Positions 54,668-62,448 of a stretch of 64,000 bases of DNA are shown here, in pieces. The notes below the pieces were generated by a model, which saw only the letters and a program-made list of their open reading frames with translations, had not been told where the DNA came from and ran no database searches. The stretch comes from Rebecca billardiae RCC1528 (taxonomy: Eukaryota; Haptophyta), in NCBI GenBank assembly GCA_965240325.2, contig OZ251228.1:806001-870000 (forward strand), read 5' to 3'. The number at the start of each line of letters is the position of its first letter. The stretch's first letter is position 1. The translations under genes were made by a program, and so were the position numbers.

Positions 54668-56114
54668 GAGGCGGGTGCGCCGACCGGCAGTGGCCCCGCC
54701 GTGCGCACCGTCGCAAGGCTGCAGAGCAGCAGCGGCTCGAGTGCCGTGTCGCGCGCCGTGTCGCCGCCGCCCTCGCCGCCCGCGCCACCCGAGGCGGCGG
54801 CGCCGGCAAAACCGCCGCCGCCGCCGGCCGCCGCCCCAGCCGACGAGCCCACGCCGGCTACGATGCCACTGGCGGCCGTGCGGAGCACGCCCGCGCGCCC
54901 GGTCTCCGGCTCGGCCAGCACCCGCAGGGTCTTGAGCTCGCGCGTCGGCCTGCCACCCATGCCGTCCACTGCCGACGGCTCACGCACGCTCCCTGGCAAC
55001 GCCCCCGCCGGCGGCAGCTCCGGCGCCGGGAGCGGCCTGCCCCCACGCCCGCCGGCGGGAGAGCCGCGGCAGGGCGGTGTGCCACCGCCGCCGCGCGAGC
55101 AGAAGCGCGCGCTCAAGACCCCGCCGCCGCCGCCGCCGCCACCGGACACGGCCGGCGGCATCGCCCCCGCGCCCAGCGCCGCGGCGCCCGTCGCTGACGC
55201 GCCGGCGCAGTCGAAGACCCTCAAGCGCGTCGGATCGCTCAGCGTCAACGTGCAGCACTCGCTCTCCGAGGCGGTGGTGCGGCTGCTGCGCGCCAAGTTC
55301 AACAAGTTCGACGCGGACGGCAGCGGCCACATGGACGTGGGCGAGCTGCGCACGCTGCTCAACGAGATCGGCTTCAAGATGTCGCGCCGCCGCGTGCAGA
55401 AGCTCGCAAACACGCTCGACAAGGACCAGAACGCCGAGATCTCCTTCACCGAGCTGATCGCGTGGTACGACACGATGACGCAGGTGCGCGCGCGGCCCAG
55501 AGCGCGCGCGCGCCCCCACGCGGCACGCGGCGCTGCTCGCCCCCCTCACGCCGCGCGCGCCCCGGCGCGATGGCGCGCCCCGACCCCGCAGGAGGCGGCC
55601 GCGCGCGACGAGCGGCGCAAGCACGGCTGGCGCAAGCACGCCGCGGCGGTGCAGCGCGCGCTCACGCCGCACCCGTACGTGCGCATCGCGCTCGCGTGGT
55701 GCGCCATCTGGGCGATCTTCATCGCGATGGCGATGATCGCCATCACCTTCTCGGTCACGTTCGGGAACAACACGACGCGCGAGCTGCTCGTCAGCTGGAG
55801 CTTTGCTGAGGTGCAGACGCTCTCCGTCGAGGTGCGCGCGCCGCGCCAACGCGCGGGCCATCGCCCCGCAGGCCAGCCAGCCTCCCGGCCGCGCCGCCGC
55901 ACGCGCGACGACTCACCCGTGCGCTGTCACGGCCGCGTGCCGCCCACCTGCGCACCCGTCGCAGGAACCCATCATGATCGCCCTGAGCGCGGCGATGCCG
56001 TGGGTGATCGACCGCCTCACGTCCAACGAGGTGATGGCCGAGATCATCAACGACATCCTCGGATCGACTGTGGGGGCAGCCATCTCCGGTCTCAAAACCA
56101 TCTTCACGGGATGA
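23666..56114 (+). CDS. Giant REJ/GPS receptor with FG-GAP propellers and Ser-Pro rod
   Basis: Exons 23666-55483, 55592-55831 and 55965-56114 encode about 10,735 residues, roughly a megadalton. The first ATG (23666) opens a signal peptide with core AVLLALAALLRLPGAAAG (28-45). In order: FG-GAP propellers (46-3010), Ser-Pro repeats (3011-6445), a small alpha/beta module and a Cys motif (6446-6568), a short proline tract, 17 two-cysteine repeats (~6660-8300), five IPT/TIG domains (~8301-8832), a REJ-like region, an EGF-like motif, a GPS motif (cleavage expected at Leu9921-Thr9922), membrane segments, an IQ-like motif and two EF-hands. The order REJ, GPS, membrane region follows the polycystin-1/egg-jelly-receptor group; propellers and rod are additions. 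It is probably a secreted-and-anchored adhesion receptor on the cell or flagellar/haptonemal surface (inference). Frame is unbroken across the whole repeat region. Introns occur only at the 3' end. Confidence 0.85.
23801..25008 (+). other. Giant protein: first FG-GAP propeller (divergent)
   Basis: Residues 46-448 contain about seven integrin-alpha-type blades. Each has a phenylalanine-glycine start and a calcium loop of the DxDGDG kind (GDVDGDSVQDVAIG, GDLDANGVVDLIVG, GDFDGDGFLDMLVG, GDFDGDGDTDVLIG). Sequence differs clearly from the downstream tandem units. It ends at the linker ASPPPPPP. Confidence 0.8.
25031..31450 (+). repeat. Five tandem, near-identical FG-GAP propeller units
   Basis: Units start at 25031, 26327, 27623, 28880 and 30176 with ANLGVVDAFKLSLLEGG or a close variant. 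Spacing is 1296, 1296, 1257 and 1296 bp; unit 3 is 39 bp shorter because its proline linker is truncated. Each unit is one beta-propeller of about seven blades with calcium loops (DLDGDGAFD, DVNGDGVND, DLDGNGIDD, DLDGDGAVD, DLNLDGVVD) and ends VVELFQQQPPSPPP. Units 3 and 5 share the most private variants (VNADGVND, GGNSENGAV, LPFTLNDGDRFGDAV). Units 1 and 2 share others (GEAVAHFGDLWYDG). Near-identity implies recent duplication or gene conversion. Confidence 0.92.
31451..32695 (+). other. Giant protein: terminal divergent FG-GAP propeller
   Basis: Residues ~2596-3010 (starting TTFGVPGSAKISLTEGG) form a seventh propeller with calcium loops such as GDVDSDGYVEVAVG, GDLDADGDVDVAVG and GDLDGDGFEDLLAG. 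It lacks the near-identity of the five units before it and leads straight into the Ser-Pro rod. Confidence 0.8.
32696..43000 (+). repeat. 10.3-kb Ser-Pro repeat coding tract (~3,435 residues)
   Basis: The protein is almost only SPPP and SPPPP, with occasional A, T, L, I, N, G, H, R, V, M, Q or F in place of Ser. Most of it follows a 21-residue (63-bp) super-repeat of one SPPPP and four SPPP; locally a 174-bp period is also visible (near-identical blocks at 37021, 37195 and 37369). Both AGC and TCN serine codons alternate. Such sequence is typical of hydroxyproline-rich glycoprotein rods in algae, where prolines are hydroxylated and O-glycosylated into a stiff polyproline-II shaft. The last ~1.7 kb is more degenerate, with more non-Ser substitutions. 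Upstream and downstream frames agree, so net indels are multiples of three. Confidence 0.95.
35829..37040 (+). repeat. Uninterrupted SPPP block inside the rod
   Basis: About 1.2 kb in which the SPPPP step is missing and nearly every residue follows a strict four-residue SPPP (12-bp) period, with one IPPP at about 36637. It looks like local expansion of a single 12-bp unit and differs from the 63-bp order on either side. Confidence 0.8.
43001..43368 (+). other. Giant protein: alpha/beta module and small Cys motif
   Basis: Residues 6446-6540 (from GTTTYLTLTIDLGAEDF to GFGVVERPTEL) have the strand-helix-strand pattern of the SEA-like modules common in algal surface proteins, including SRMTIEEEKAASVSVVIRI. 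They are followed by GCTDANAPNYDSTATYEPA...C, a small two-Cys motif known from many bacterial and algal extracellular proteins. The SEA-like assignment is an inference from pattern. Confidence 0.5.
43369..43641 (+). repeat. Second, short proline-rich linker
   Basis: About 90 residues of PPPPSP-type sequence with runs up to six prolines, less regular than the main rod. It separates the Cys motif from the 17-copy domain array. Confidence 0.9.
43642..48565 (+). repeat. Seventeen tandem ~93-residue two-cysteine domains
   Basis: I count 17 units. The consensus is VVGVxExVxFxGVGVxxGDxAYWV, then one Cys, then GGxxxV, ATFTF, LxLCYxF, EPFxLY and a closing LxVxxVxGP. Two Cys are shared by essentially all units (one after the WV, one in LCY), suggesting one disulfide in a beta-sandwich. 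Units are well diverged from each other, unlike the propellers. I cannot match this to a named Pfam family with confidence; similar repeats may exist in other protist surface proteins. Confidence 0.8.
48566..50160 (+). other. Giant protein: five IPT/TIG domains
   Basis: Five Ig-like units with the IPT/TIG signature, a conserved GxxF loop after the first strands: VTIVGTQF, VAVSGANF, ITLSGSGF, VTVFGTGF and TTIIGSGF, each preceded by a PxG-type turn (SPTGATLTN, PPGAPQGT, PPGGPVAGGT, SPAEGDALGGT). TIG domains occur in plexins, PKHD1 and many adhesion proteins. Confidence 0.8.
50161..53459 (+). other. Giant protein: REJ-like region, EGF-like motif and GPS
   Basis: The REJ signature is visible at 50521-50640 (PVAALNGPTQISSCPGEVL, LDASGSSGGG, LTYTWRV) with further beta-rich sequence to about 52150. 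An Ala/Ser-rich stalk follows with three RRRR-type clusters. Then come an EGF-like motif (C-x5-C...CEGGACRCVSPYMGAAC) and a GPS motif (CFYW, W, GC, then CSCTHLTDFGG). Autoproteolysis is expected between His-Leu and Thr (after 53428). REJ plus GPS is the hallmark of the polycystin-1/REJ group, where cleavage leaves an N-terminal fragment held non-covalently. Confidence 0.8.
53560..56114 (+). other. Giant protein: membrane segments, IQ-like motif, EF-hands
   Basis: Hydrophobic segments lie at ~53590-53655, ~54010-54066, ~54115-54215, ~55680-55760 and ~55970-56020. Between the first two are a basic coiled coil and an IQ-like helix (AALAIQAVMRGKAARKEV). The long loop (54295-55215) is Pro/Ser-rich and probably cytoplasmic. 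Two canonical EF-hands follow (DADGSGHMDVGE and DKDQNAEISFTE). The end (TTRELLVSWSFAEVQTLSVE, then EPIMIALS) resembles the first cytoplasmic loop region of polycystin-1-like proteins. No PLAT domain and no six-helix channel domain are seen, so this is not a complete polycystin. Confidence 0.65.
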
Positions 56115-56214
56115 GCACCGCCCCGCACTACTGTACCTTACAGTTTGCCGTAAGTATTTAGCTAACTAGCTAGTAGCTACTACAGACATGACGACGGTAC
56201 TTACATTATTATAT

Positions 56215-57867
56215 GTGGCGTTATAGGGAACCTATAACTGAGTGTCTATGAGCGACGCCAAGAATCCGGCTCGCACGGCATTCCTGCGTTGTCCTGTGCG
56301 CACCGCCGCGCGCAGGAGTCCTGGTGCGCTGCCAATCTGGCCCACAGCGGCGCACCTGCAGGACTCGGTTGGTTACCGCTCACATCGGATCGATCAGGCT
56401 TCGCTCTCGGGGGCGCCATGGGGCTGCTCACGACGAAGGCGCCGAGCTGGGCAAGGGAATCGCCTGCATCGGGCACTGCCGGGTGCACGCTCCGCTGCAG
56501 GAGGTGCACCGCAGTCGCCGCAGCCCCTCTGCTCGGTAAGGTCGCTGGCTGTCTGTGTGGCCCGGCTCCCCGCCTGATCGTTCGGCGGCGCGACGTCATC
56601 ATCTGTCTTCGCCGCGTCGCCCCTCATGCAATGGTCTCTTGCTCTCGCCGCTGTCGCGTCAACCCGCACGCTTCATCGTTTGAGATACGCGCTCGCCTCG
56701 CGCCCGTGCGTCGCGCGGGTGCGGCGCACTCTGACGCGTGTCTGCTCGCCGCGCGTCGCGATCGATCGTGCGCGCGCGGCCGCGCAGTCCTCGTCTCTTC
56801 TATTTCTAAACGGGATTCATCAACGACTACTTGGACGCCCGCTCCAACTTATAAACGGGACTCGCGGGCGCCCTCTCGACCTCGGGCAGCAGCTCAACCG
56901 CCACGCCGCTGCCAGCGCCCGCCGTCGTTCGTTGCTCAAATCCCAACATAGCTAACCTGATCGTTCCATGATTGATCATTGTGGTCTGTCTACTCCACGA
57001 CGCCGCGCGCCGCGACCATCCAGCTCCAGAGTCCATTCGTACCCGACGCCTTGTACGAGCCGGGCATGGCGGAGTGGCTAGACGTGGCGTTATAGGGAAC
57101 CTATAACTGAGTGTCTATGAGCGACGCCAAGAATCCGGCTCGCACGGCATTCCTGCGTTGTCCTGTGCGCACCGCCGCGCGCAGGAGTCCTGGTGCGCTG
57201 CCAATCTGGCCCACAGCGGCGCACCTGCAGGACTCGGTTGGTTACCGCTCACATCGGATCGATCAGGCTTCGCTCTCGGGGGCGCCATGGGGCTGCTCAC
57301 GACGAAGGCGCCGAGCTGGGCAAGGGAATCGCCTGCATCGGGCACTGCCGGGTGCACGCTCCGCTGCAGGAGGTGCACCGCAGTCGCCGCAGCCCCTCTG
57401 CTCGGTAAGGTCGCTGGCTGTCTGTGTGGCCCGGCTCCCCGCCTGATCGTTCGGCGGCGCGACGTCATCATCTGTCTTCGCCGCGTCGCCCCTCATGCAA
57501 TGGTCTCTTGCTCTCGCCGCTGTCGCGTCAACCCGCACGCTTCATCGTTTGCCCGCCCGCCCACCCTCGGCCTCTGGCGGATATGGAAGCACTGCAGTGT
57601 CAGCGAGCCATCAGCCTTAATCGACCTTGCTCAGTGACTGACGACTCGCGGGCGCCCTCTCGACCTCGGGCAGCAGCTCAACCGCCACGCCGCTGCCAGC
57701 GCCCGCCGTCGTTCGTTGCTCAAATCCCAACATAGCTAACCTGATCGTTCCATGATTGATCATTGTGGTCTGTCTACTCCACGACGCCGCGCGCCGCGAC
57801 CATCCAGCTCCAGAGTCCATTCGTACCCGACGCCTTGTACGAGCCGGGCATGGCGGAGTGGCTAGAC
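56215..57867. repeat. Tandem duplication with exchanged cores
   Basis: Unit 1 is 56215-57083 and unit 2 is 57084-57867. The first 468 bp (56215-56682 and 57084-57551) and the last 225 bp (56859-57083 and 57643-57867) appear identical, but the middle differs entirely: 176 bp in unit 1 (56683-56858) against 91 bp in unit 2 (57552-57642). Each unit begins near the palindrome TTATAGGGAACCTATAA and ends CATGGCGGAGTGGCTAGAC. Open frames repeated in both units are low-complexity and not recognised as genes. Confidence 0.9.
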
Positions 57868-58404
57868 ATATATATATATTATTGGTAACACTGACAGCGT
57901 GCGTCATGGCAATCTGTCGTCATCAGACTCAGTTACCAGTCATTGTCACCGTCGGAGTCCGGACCGATCGTCACCCGCCGACTTATATATGACGCGACTA
58001 CTCATCATCATGACATCAATGATCAATCGATGACTCATGAGTCATATGTCACGGTCCGAAGGCTCCGATCCGGGCGATCATCACAGCACAGGAGTCAGCA
58101 GGATCGCCCCGCGCCGACGCGGGTCGCGGGCACGCCCGAACGAAGCGTGACTGACGCGTCGTAGCTGCTACTATTATTTATAATATATATATAGTACGAC
58201 ATCATCCGGTGAGAATAATGCGATCAGCGATGCTGATGATCAGATGCTCGGACGAATGCTGCGCCGCCTGACGCGACGTTATTTATATTGACGACTATAC
58301 TACCATGATGATCATGACGATCATGATCATCAGGCATCAGCGCTACCAGTGATGCTCGTCATCGACTCGATCGAGCATCAGTGACGATGATAATCATAAT
58401 TCGA
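57868..58404. other. AT-richer spacer with GATCATGATC-type palindromes
   Basis: No gene seen. A short (TA)n at 57868-57880, another near 58180-58195 and several overlapping ATGATCATGA dyads (58020-58040, 58300-58345) give this stretch a composition unlike the flanking GC-rich DNA. Confidence 0.6.
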
Positions 58405-59310
58405 TCAGGCAAACCAGCGATCCTTGGGCGTGCCAGCAGCGCCCTGCTCGTCCGCCTCGAAGATCTCAAAGACCTTGTTCTTCGCGCCCGTGGCGAAGAG
58501 GGCCTCGACGCACACTTCGGCGACGCTCGCGCGCGCGACCTCGCCCGAGTTGAGCGTGTCCTCGCCGCTGACTGTGATCGGTCCTCCGACTGCGTCGCGC
58601 AGGCCTGCTGGCCGCACGATCGTGTACGCGAGCCCGCTCGAACGCAGATGCTGCTCGGCGACGAGCTTCTCGTCCAGCACGCCCCCGAAGGCGTTCGTGA
58701 TCACGAATCCCGGCGACTTCTCCTGGCCCCATGCGCGGCCGTTCGTGAGGATCGACGAGACCATCACTAGCTGCTTCACGCCCGCCTTGGCCGAGGCGTC
58801 GATGAGCTTGCACGTGCCCACATTGTCGACCTCGTGTGCGTTGGCGCTCATCTTGAGCGGGTTCGAGGCGGCGAAGCCGAGTGCGCACACAACGCTCTGT
58901 ACGCCCTCGAGCGACTTTGCGATGGCATCGACGGACTCGGTCACGTCCAGGTGGCGGAGCGACGTGCACTTGAGCTCAGCAATCTCGGAGGCCTTCTTCT
59001 CAGAGCGCACGCCGGCGAGCACGTCCACGCCGGATCGGGCGCACAGCTGCTTGCACACGAGGCGACCGGTCTTGCCCGTCGCCCCGGCGACGAGAATAGG
59101 CTGCCCTGCGGCGTAGGCCGGTGCGTTCCCCACGAGAAGGGCAGAGCCCACGCCGCCTGCGACGACGACACCAAAGTCGCGACGGGAGGAAACACGCGAG
59201 TCGGCTGCGATGCGGCTGCGCACGCATGCGGGCGAGGAGCGGATGCACCCAGGCGCCCGTCCGGCAACCAGGCCGTTCACGGCGATCGCGAGGATCGTCA
59301 GCCCCAGCAT
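58405..59310 (-). CDS. Plastid-targeted atypical SDR / NAD(P)-binding protein
   Basis: From the ATG at 59310 the product has about 301 residues. It starts with a hydrophobic ER-type signal (LGLTILAIAVNGLVAG). A basic Ser/Arg-rich stretch follows, then SSRRDFG plus a hydrophobic run ending APAYAAG, which reads as a twin-arginine thylakoid transfer signal. The mature domain begins ILVAGATGKTGRLV, a GxxGxxG Rossmann loop. VCALGF, LVMVSSI and YTIVRPAGLRD follow, as in NmrA/Tic62/HCF173-like atypical SDRs, which usually lack a full catalytic set. Location is inferred to be the thylakoid lumen or membrane of a complex plastid; the substrate is unknown. An upstream in-frame ATG (59547) would overlap the divergent gene and is less likely. 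Confidence 0.85.
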   Translation of the reverse strand: MLGLTILAIAVNGLVAGRAPGCIRSSPACVRSRIAADSRVSSRRDFGVVVAGGVGSALLVGNAPAYAAGQPILVAGATGKTGRLVCKQLCARSGVDVLAGVRSEKKASEIAELKCTSLRHLDVTESVDAIAKSLEGVQSVVCALGFAASNPLKMSANAHEVDNVGTCKLIDASAKAGVKQLVMVSSILTNGRAWGQEKSPGFVITNAFGGVLDEKLVAEQHLRSSGLAYTIVRPAGLRDAVGGPITVSGEDTLNSGEVARASVAEVCVEALFATGAKNKVFEIFEADEQGAAGTPKDRWFA

Positions 59311-59444
59311 TCTTCTGTCGGCGGAGGCGCTACGACGAGGCGGCGTCGAGTCGGCCGCACGGGCGCGCGAAGCCTGATGAAGCGCGCCGAAAAACGGGCG
59401 GCGACTCGGCGAGCTTTTTCTTTCTTTTCCGACCACAGGCCAGG
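59311..59444. promoter_or_regulatory. 134-bp bidirectional promoter region
   Basis: Only 134 bp separate the divergent start codons at 59310 (minus) and 59445 (plus), so both promoters must lie here or overlap the genes. A pyrimidine-rich run TTTTTCTTTCTTTTCC (59415-59430) lies just upstream of the plus gene. Confidence 0.5.
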
Positions 59445-59870
59445 ATGGCGCCGCCGCCCTGGAGGGCAGGCCACGAGGAGAAGCTGATGGCGCCCGTGCT
59501 ACAGCCCGCAGGCAACCAGTACAATGGCCAAGGTGTCGTGCAGGCATCGACGTGCCTGCCGCTGCACATGGAGGGATTCGATCTCCAGTGGCGCGCCCTC
59601 TGGGACCAGCACGTCAACTTTGGTCTGACTCGATCACACAAGAAGCTGAGCAAGCAGGGCGCAAAGCGCAAGCGAGCTGATGGGACCGGCCCCGAGTGGC
59701 AGAAGAGACTTGCCGCAAAGCAAAACGCTGCAGACGAGCCCGTATCAGTTGCCACTCCCGGGCCGGCGAAGGTCGAGCGCAAGAAGCCCTCAGCTCAACC
59801 TCCGACTGCCCGGCGCAACTTTGCTCATACCAAAGCGGCGCAGCTCCTCGTGGGTGCTGGCTTGGCATAG
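59445..59870 (+). CDS. Small basic hypothetical protein
   Basis: 141 residues from the ATG at 59445. Composition is balanced and protein-like (LHMEGFDLQWRALWDQHVNF, then LTRSHKKLSKQGAKRKR, a likely nuclear localisation signal). The C-terminal half is Lys/Ala/Pro-rich and probably disordered. No known domain is recognised, and no signal peptide or membrane segment is seen. It is divergent from the plastid SDR gene with 134 bp between starts. The basic patches suggest a nuclear or nucleolar protein, but that is only an inference from composition. Confidence 0.6.
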   Translation: MAPPPWRAGHEEKLMAPVLQPAGNQYNGQGVVQASTCLPLHMEGFDLQWRALWDQHVNFGLTRSHKKLSKQGAKRKRADGTGPEWQKRLAAKQNAADEPVSVATPGPAKVERKKPSAQPPTARRNFAHTKAAQLLVGAGLA

Positions 59871-60324
59871 CCCGTGGGTCCAGTGGTGAGATGGCCATGG
59901 CTAACAACGTTACATCCACCTCCACGAGTCCTGATGGCCGCCATCGGGTAACAGACGCCGCCGGCTGAGAACGACGTTGCTGGCACGGCATTGCGCAGGC
60001 TACTGAGGAGACTCTGGCGCGGACTGTCTGTACTCTGTAAACAGTAAAACAACGCTGTGTGCAGCGTTACGCGTGTAAATTATTACGACTATTATCAATA
60101 ACAGCAGTACTGCTAGTTTGCGGTGCAGGCTATGCTCTGCCACCAACGCCGACTTCGTGTCGACGATCGGCGGGCACTGCCCGCCGCCCGGCGACGCCCC
60201 GACGAATCCGTTGAACTAATTATAATATTATAAATAATATAATAATCAGCAGGAGTGACCGTCGCCGTCGGACCAGTATATATTCAGTAATAAGACCTGC
60301 CGCCTGCGCCTCGATTCAATATTA
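59871..60324. other. Intergenic spacer, AT-rich in part
   Basis: Holds the 3' flank of the small gene, an AT-rich island (60060-60130, 60215-60300) and a GC-rich hairpin near 60170. No gene seen. Confidence 0.6.
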
Positions 60325-60593
60325 TTATGGCCCGCGGTGCAGGGCGGAGCGCGCAGCGTGGAGCCCGCACCAGCGGGCCCGAACCAAGTTTCAAAAAGAT
60401 CTTTGATCAAGAAAAAAAGGACGGGGGGCGATTTTTAGGGCTGGCGGAGACCGAGTTTCGAGTTTTTGAGATCGCATAGAGAGGTCTATTAGGCCGAAAA
60501 TAAGCGCGCCCAGCTGATTCCCTTAAGTAAAGTGCGATCTGGACGTCAGCTGGACGTGACATTAGTGTAACGGTTCGTTACGAGCGCGATTTT
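60325..60593 (+). repeat. Dispersed 269-bp repeat, copy 1
   Basis: Starts TTATGGCCCGCGGTGC and ends TACGAGCGCGATTTT. It matches 62449-62717 in the same orientation with only a few differences, in a homopolymer A run and one A/C change. Function unknown. Confidence 0.9.
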
Positions 60594-62273
60594 GTGGGTA
60601 GACTCTCGTTCATGTGTGATAGTTTGCCTCCGCCTTGATGAATATGAACTTGGCTTCGCGGCGGTTGGTATCTAGAGTCTAAAACCCGCAAGCCTTATTG
60701 AAAATACCCGCGCAGCTATTCGTTGCCAGCCCATTCCATAGTCACTGACTCACCGAGCTGGCGAGCTCAAAACCTGCCGCCGTCGCAAGGACGACGTGTG
60801 CAGGTTTCTTCTGGGGCCTGGCGAGCGAGCCGCGACGACTCTTGGTTGGTCCGCAAGGGGGCGCTCGATGGGCAGGTGCGCGTGGCGAGTGCCGAGTGGC
60901 GCCTGGAGCGCGCGTCTGCGGCGGGTCCCGACGGCCGTCGACATCGCGTTCGTGCCCGCTCACTAGTCACTCCGCACGCCCCTGCCGCGCCCTGTCGATG
61001 CCTGCGCGGCCGGCCGCGCGGCCGCGCCGCCGCCGCCGCAGCCGCCGCCCTGTGTTCGGGCTCTCGCAAGCTCGGGGGCAGCGGCGCATGATGCCGGACT
61101 GATCGATCTCTGAGTCTCCGACTTCACCACACGCCCCCCTTGCCATGCCTCTCCGCCAGGGTCTCCCAGAACTCTTCTTCAGAGCAGGCGCAAGTCGAAC
61201 TCGGAACTGGCCGCGGCCCCGCGCGCCGTCGGCTCCCCGTGGCTGTCAGCTCCGCGTGGCCTGGGCGCCTGGCGTGCCCAGAGCTGGCCGTGCCTCTGCG
61301 ACGCGTGCCGAGCCTGACCGAGGTGTGTCACCCCGTGCACGCGCGGCGCGCGCAAGCACCGGTGCTGCATGGCTGCTCGCACCGTGCTCCCTGGCTCGCG
61401 GTCAGTCAGCTCGGCCGCGTGGTGCCTGGTGTGCACGTAGAGTCGCGCTCATGCGTCGCTCACGCCTCGCGCCCGCCTGTCGGCCGTCGCGCAGGCGCGC
61501 AGGTCGAACCCTACTGACCTGCAGATCATCTACTCCTGCGCTGCTGGCGTCGCGGCGACGACGGTCAGCGGCAGGCCCGAACGAACGGTCGAATCCGCGC
61601 GGTCCCGCGCCGTCCGGCTCCCTGGCTGTCAGTCAGCTCCGCCGGTGGCCTGGCGTGCAAGAGTCGCGCTCGTGCGTCGATCACGCCGAGTCGCATCCGC
61701 CTGTCGGCCGTCGCGCACGCGCAGGGGGTCAGGTAAGGGCCGTCTGTGATGAGGGCAGCTCGGCCGACGACCGACATCCACACTCGGCGCACGCCGGCGG
61801 CGGCGCGGCGCTGGGGCGGCGCGCCGCTGGATGGAGTCTAGTTACACGTGTACGGGACGACTGCGACGGAGGGTGCACCGCCACCGCGGGCCCCGAACTA
61901 CGTTCGTTCTACGGAAAAGGACCGCGGAACGCGGTCATAATAAGTTAGTTGCTGCTACGCGTTCTTAGTAGTACGTAGCGGTAGTTACGGTCGTCGGCGC
62001 CACCGCTGACCGTGAGTAGTCACCGTCAGACGACTGTAGCCGTACTAACTACGTGTCGTTAGTTAGCTAAATAAGCATCATAGTTAGATCTACTGATAGA
62101 ATGAGTTCGCCTTACGGCTCGGTCTGCTACTGATGATGTAATATTATAAGTCATTATACTATTATTAACACTATACCGGCAGAACTCGTAAGCTACCGGA
62201 CTACGGAGTAATATGACTGACGTAGCTACTATGACAGCGGGTTCGGTGCGGCGGCCAGTGCTTAAAATGATAC

Positions 62274-62341
<68 letters not shown>

Positions 62342-62448
62342 CTATACTATCAGGCTGGCTACGAGAATAATTTCTGTGCCGCTAAGATCGACACACGCAG
62401 CTCAGGCAGGCGAGTATACCTTTAATCACGTCAGATGCGTACTATATG
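60594..62448. other. Spacer between dispersed repeats
   Basis: GC-rich from 60720 to 61900, then AT-rich to 62448. Around 61190-61280 and 61590-61740 there are degenerate copies of the same GCGCCGTCGGCTCCC-type segment. The frames in the GC-rich part are Arg/Ala/Ser-rich and not recognised as proteins. No gene can be supported. Confidence 0.55.
62277..62341. repeat. (TA)n microsatellite, ~65 bp
   Basis: An uninterrupted TA dinucleotide run inside the AT-rich island; length is likely variable between strains or reads. Confidence 0.95.

Noticed and set aside
57061-57083. tRNA or tRNA-derived SINE suggested by the A-box-like TGGCGGAGTGG, also at 57845-57867
   Set aside because: No B-box (GGTTCRANNCC) follows at a suitable distance and no cloverleaf can be drawn.
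56242-57471. Repeated open frames of 111 and 118 codons in the tandem duplication
   Set aside because: They are Arg/Ala/Ser-rich, occur on both strands of the same DNA, and show no recognisable domain. Their identity only reflects DNA duplication.
61145-61948. 267-codon frame between the dispersed repeats
   Set aside because: Arg/Ala/Pro-rich, no motif, overlaps internally repeated GC-rich DNA and other equally long frames.
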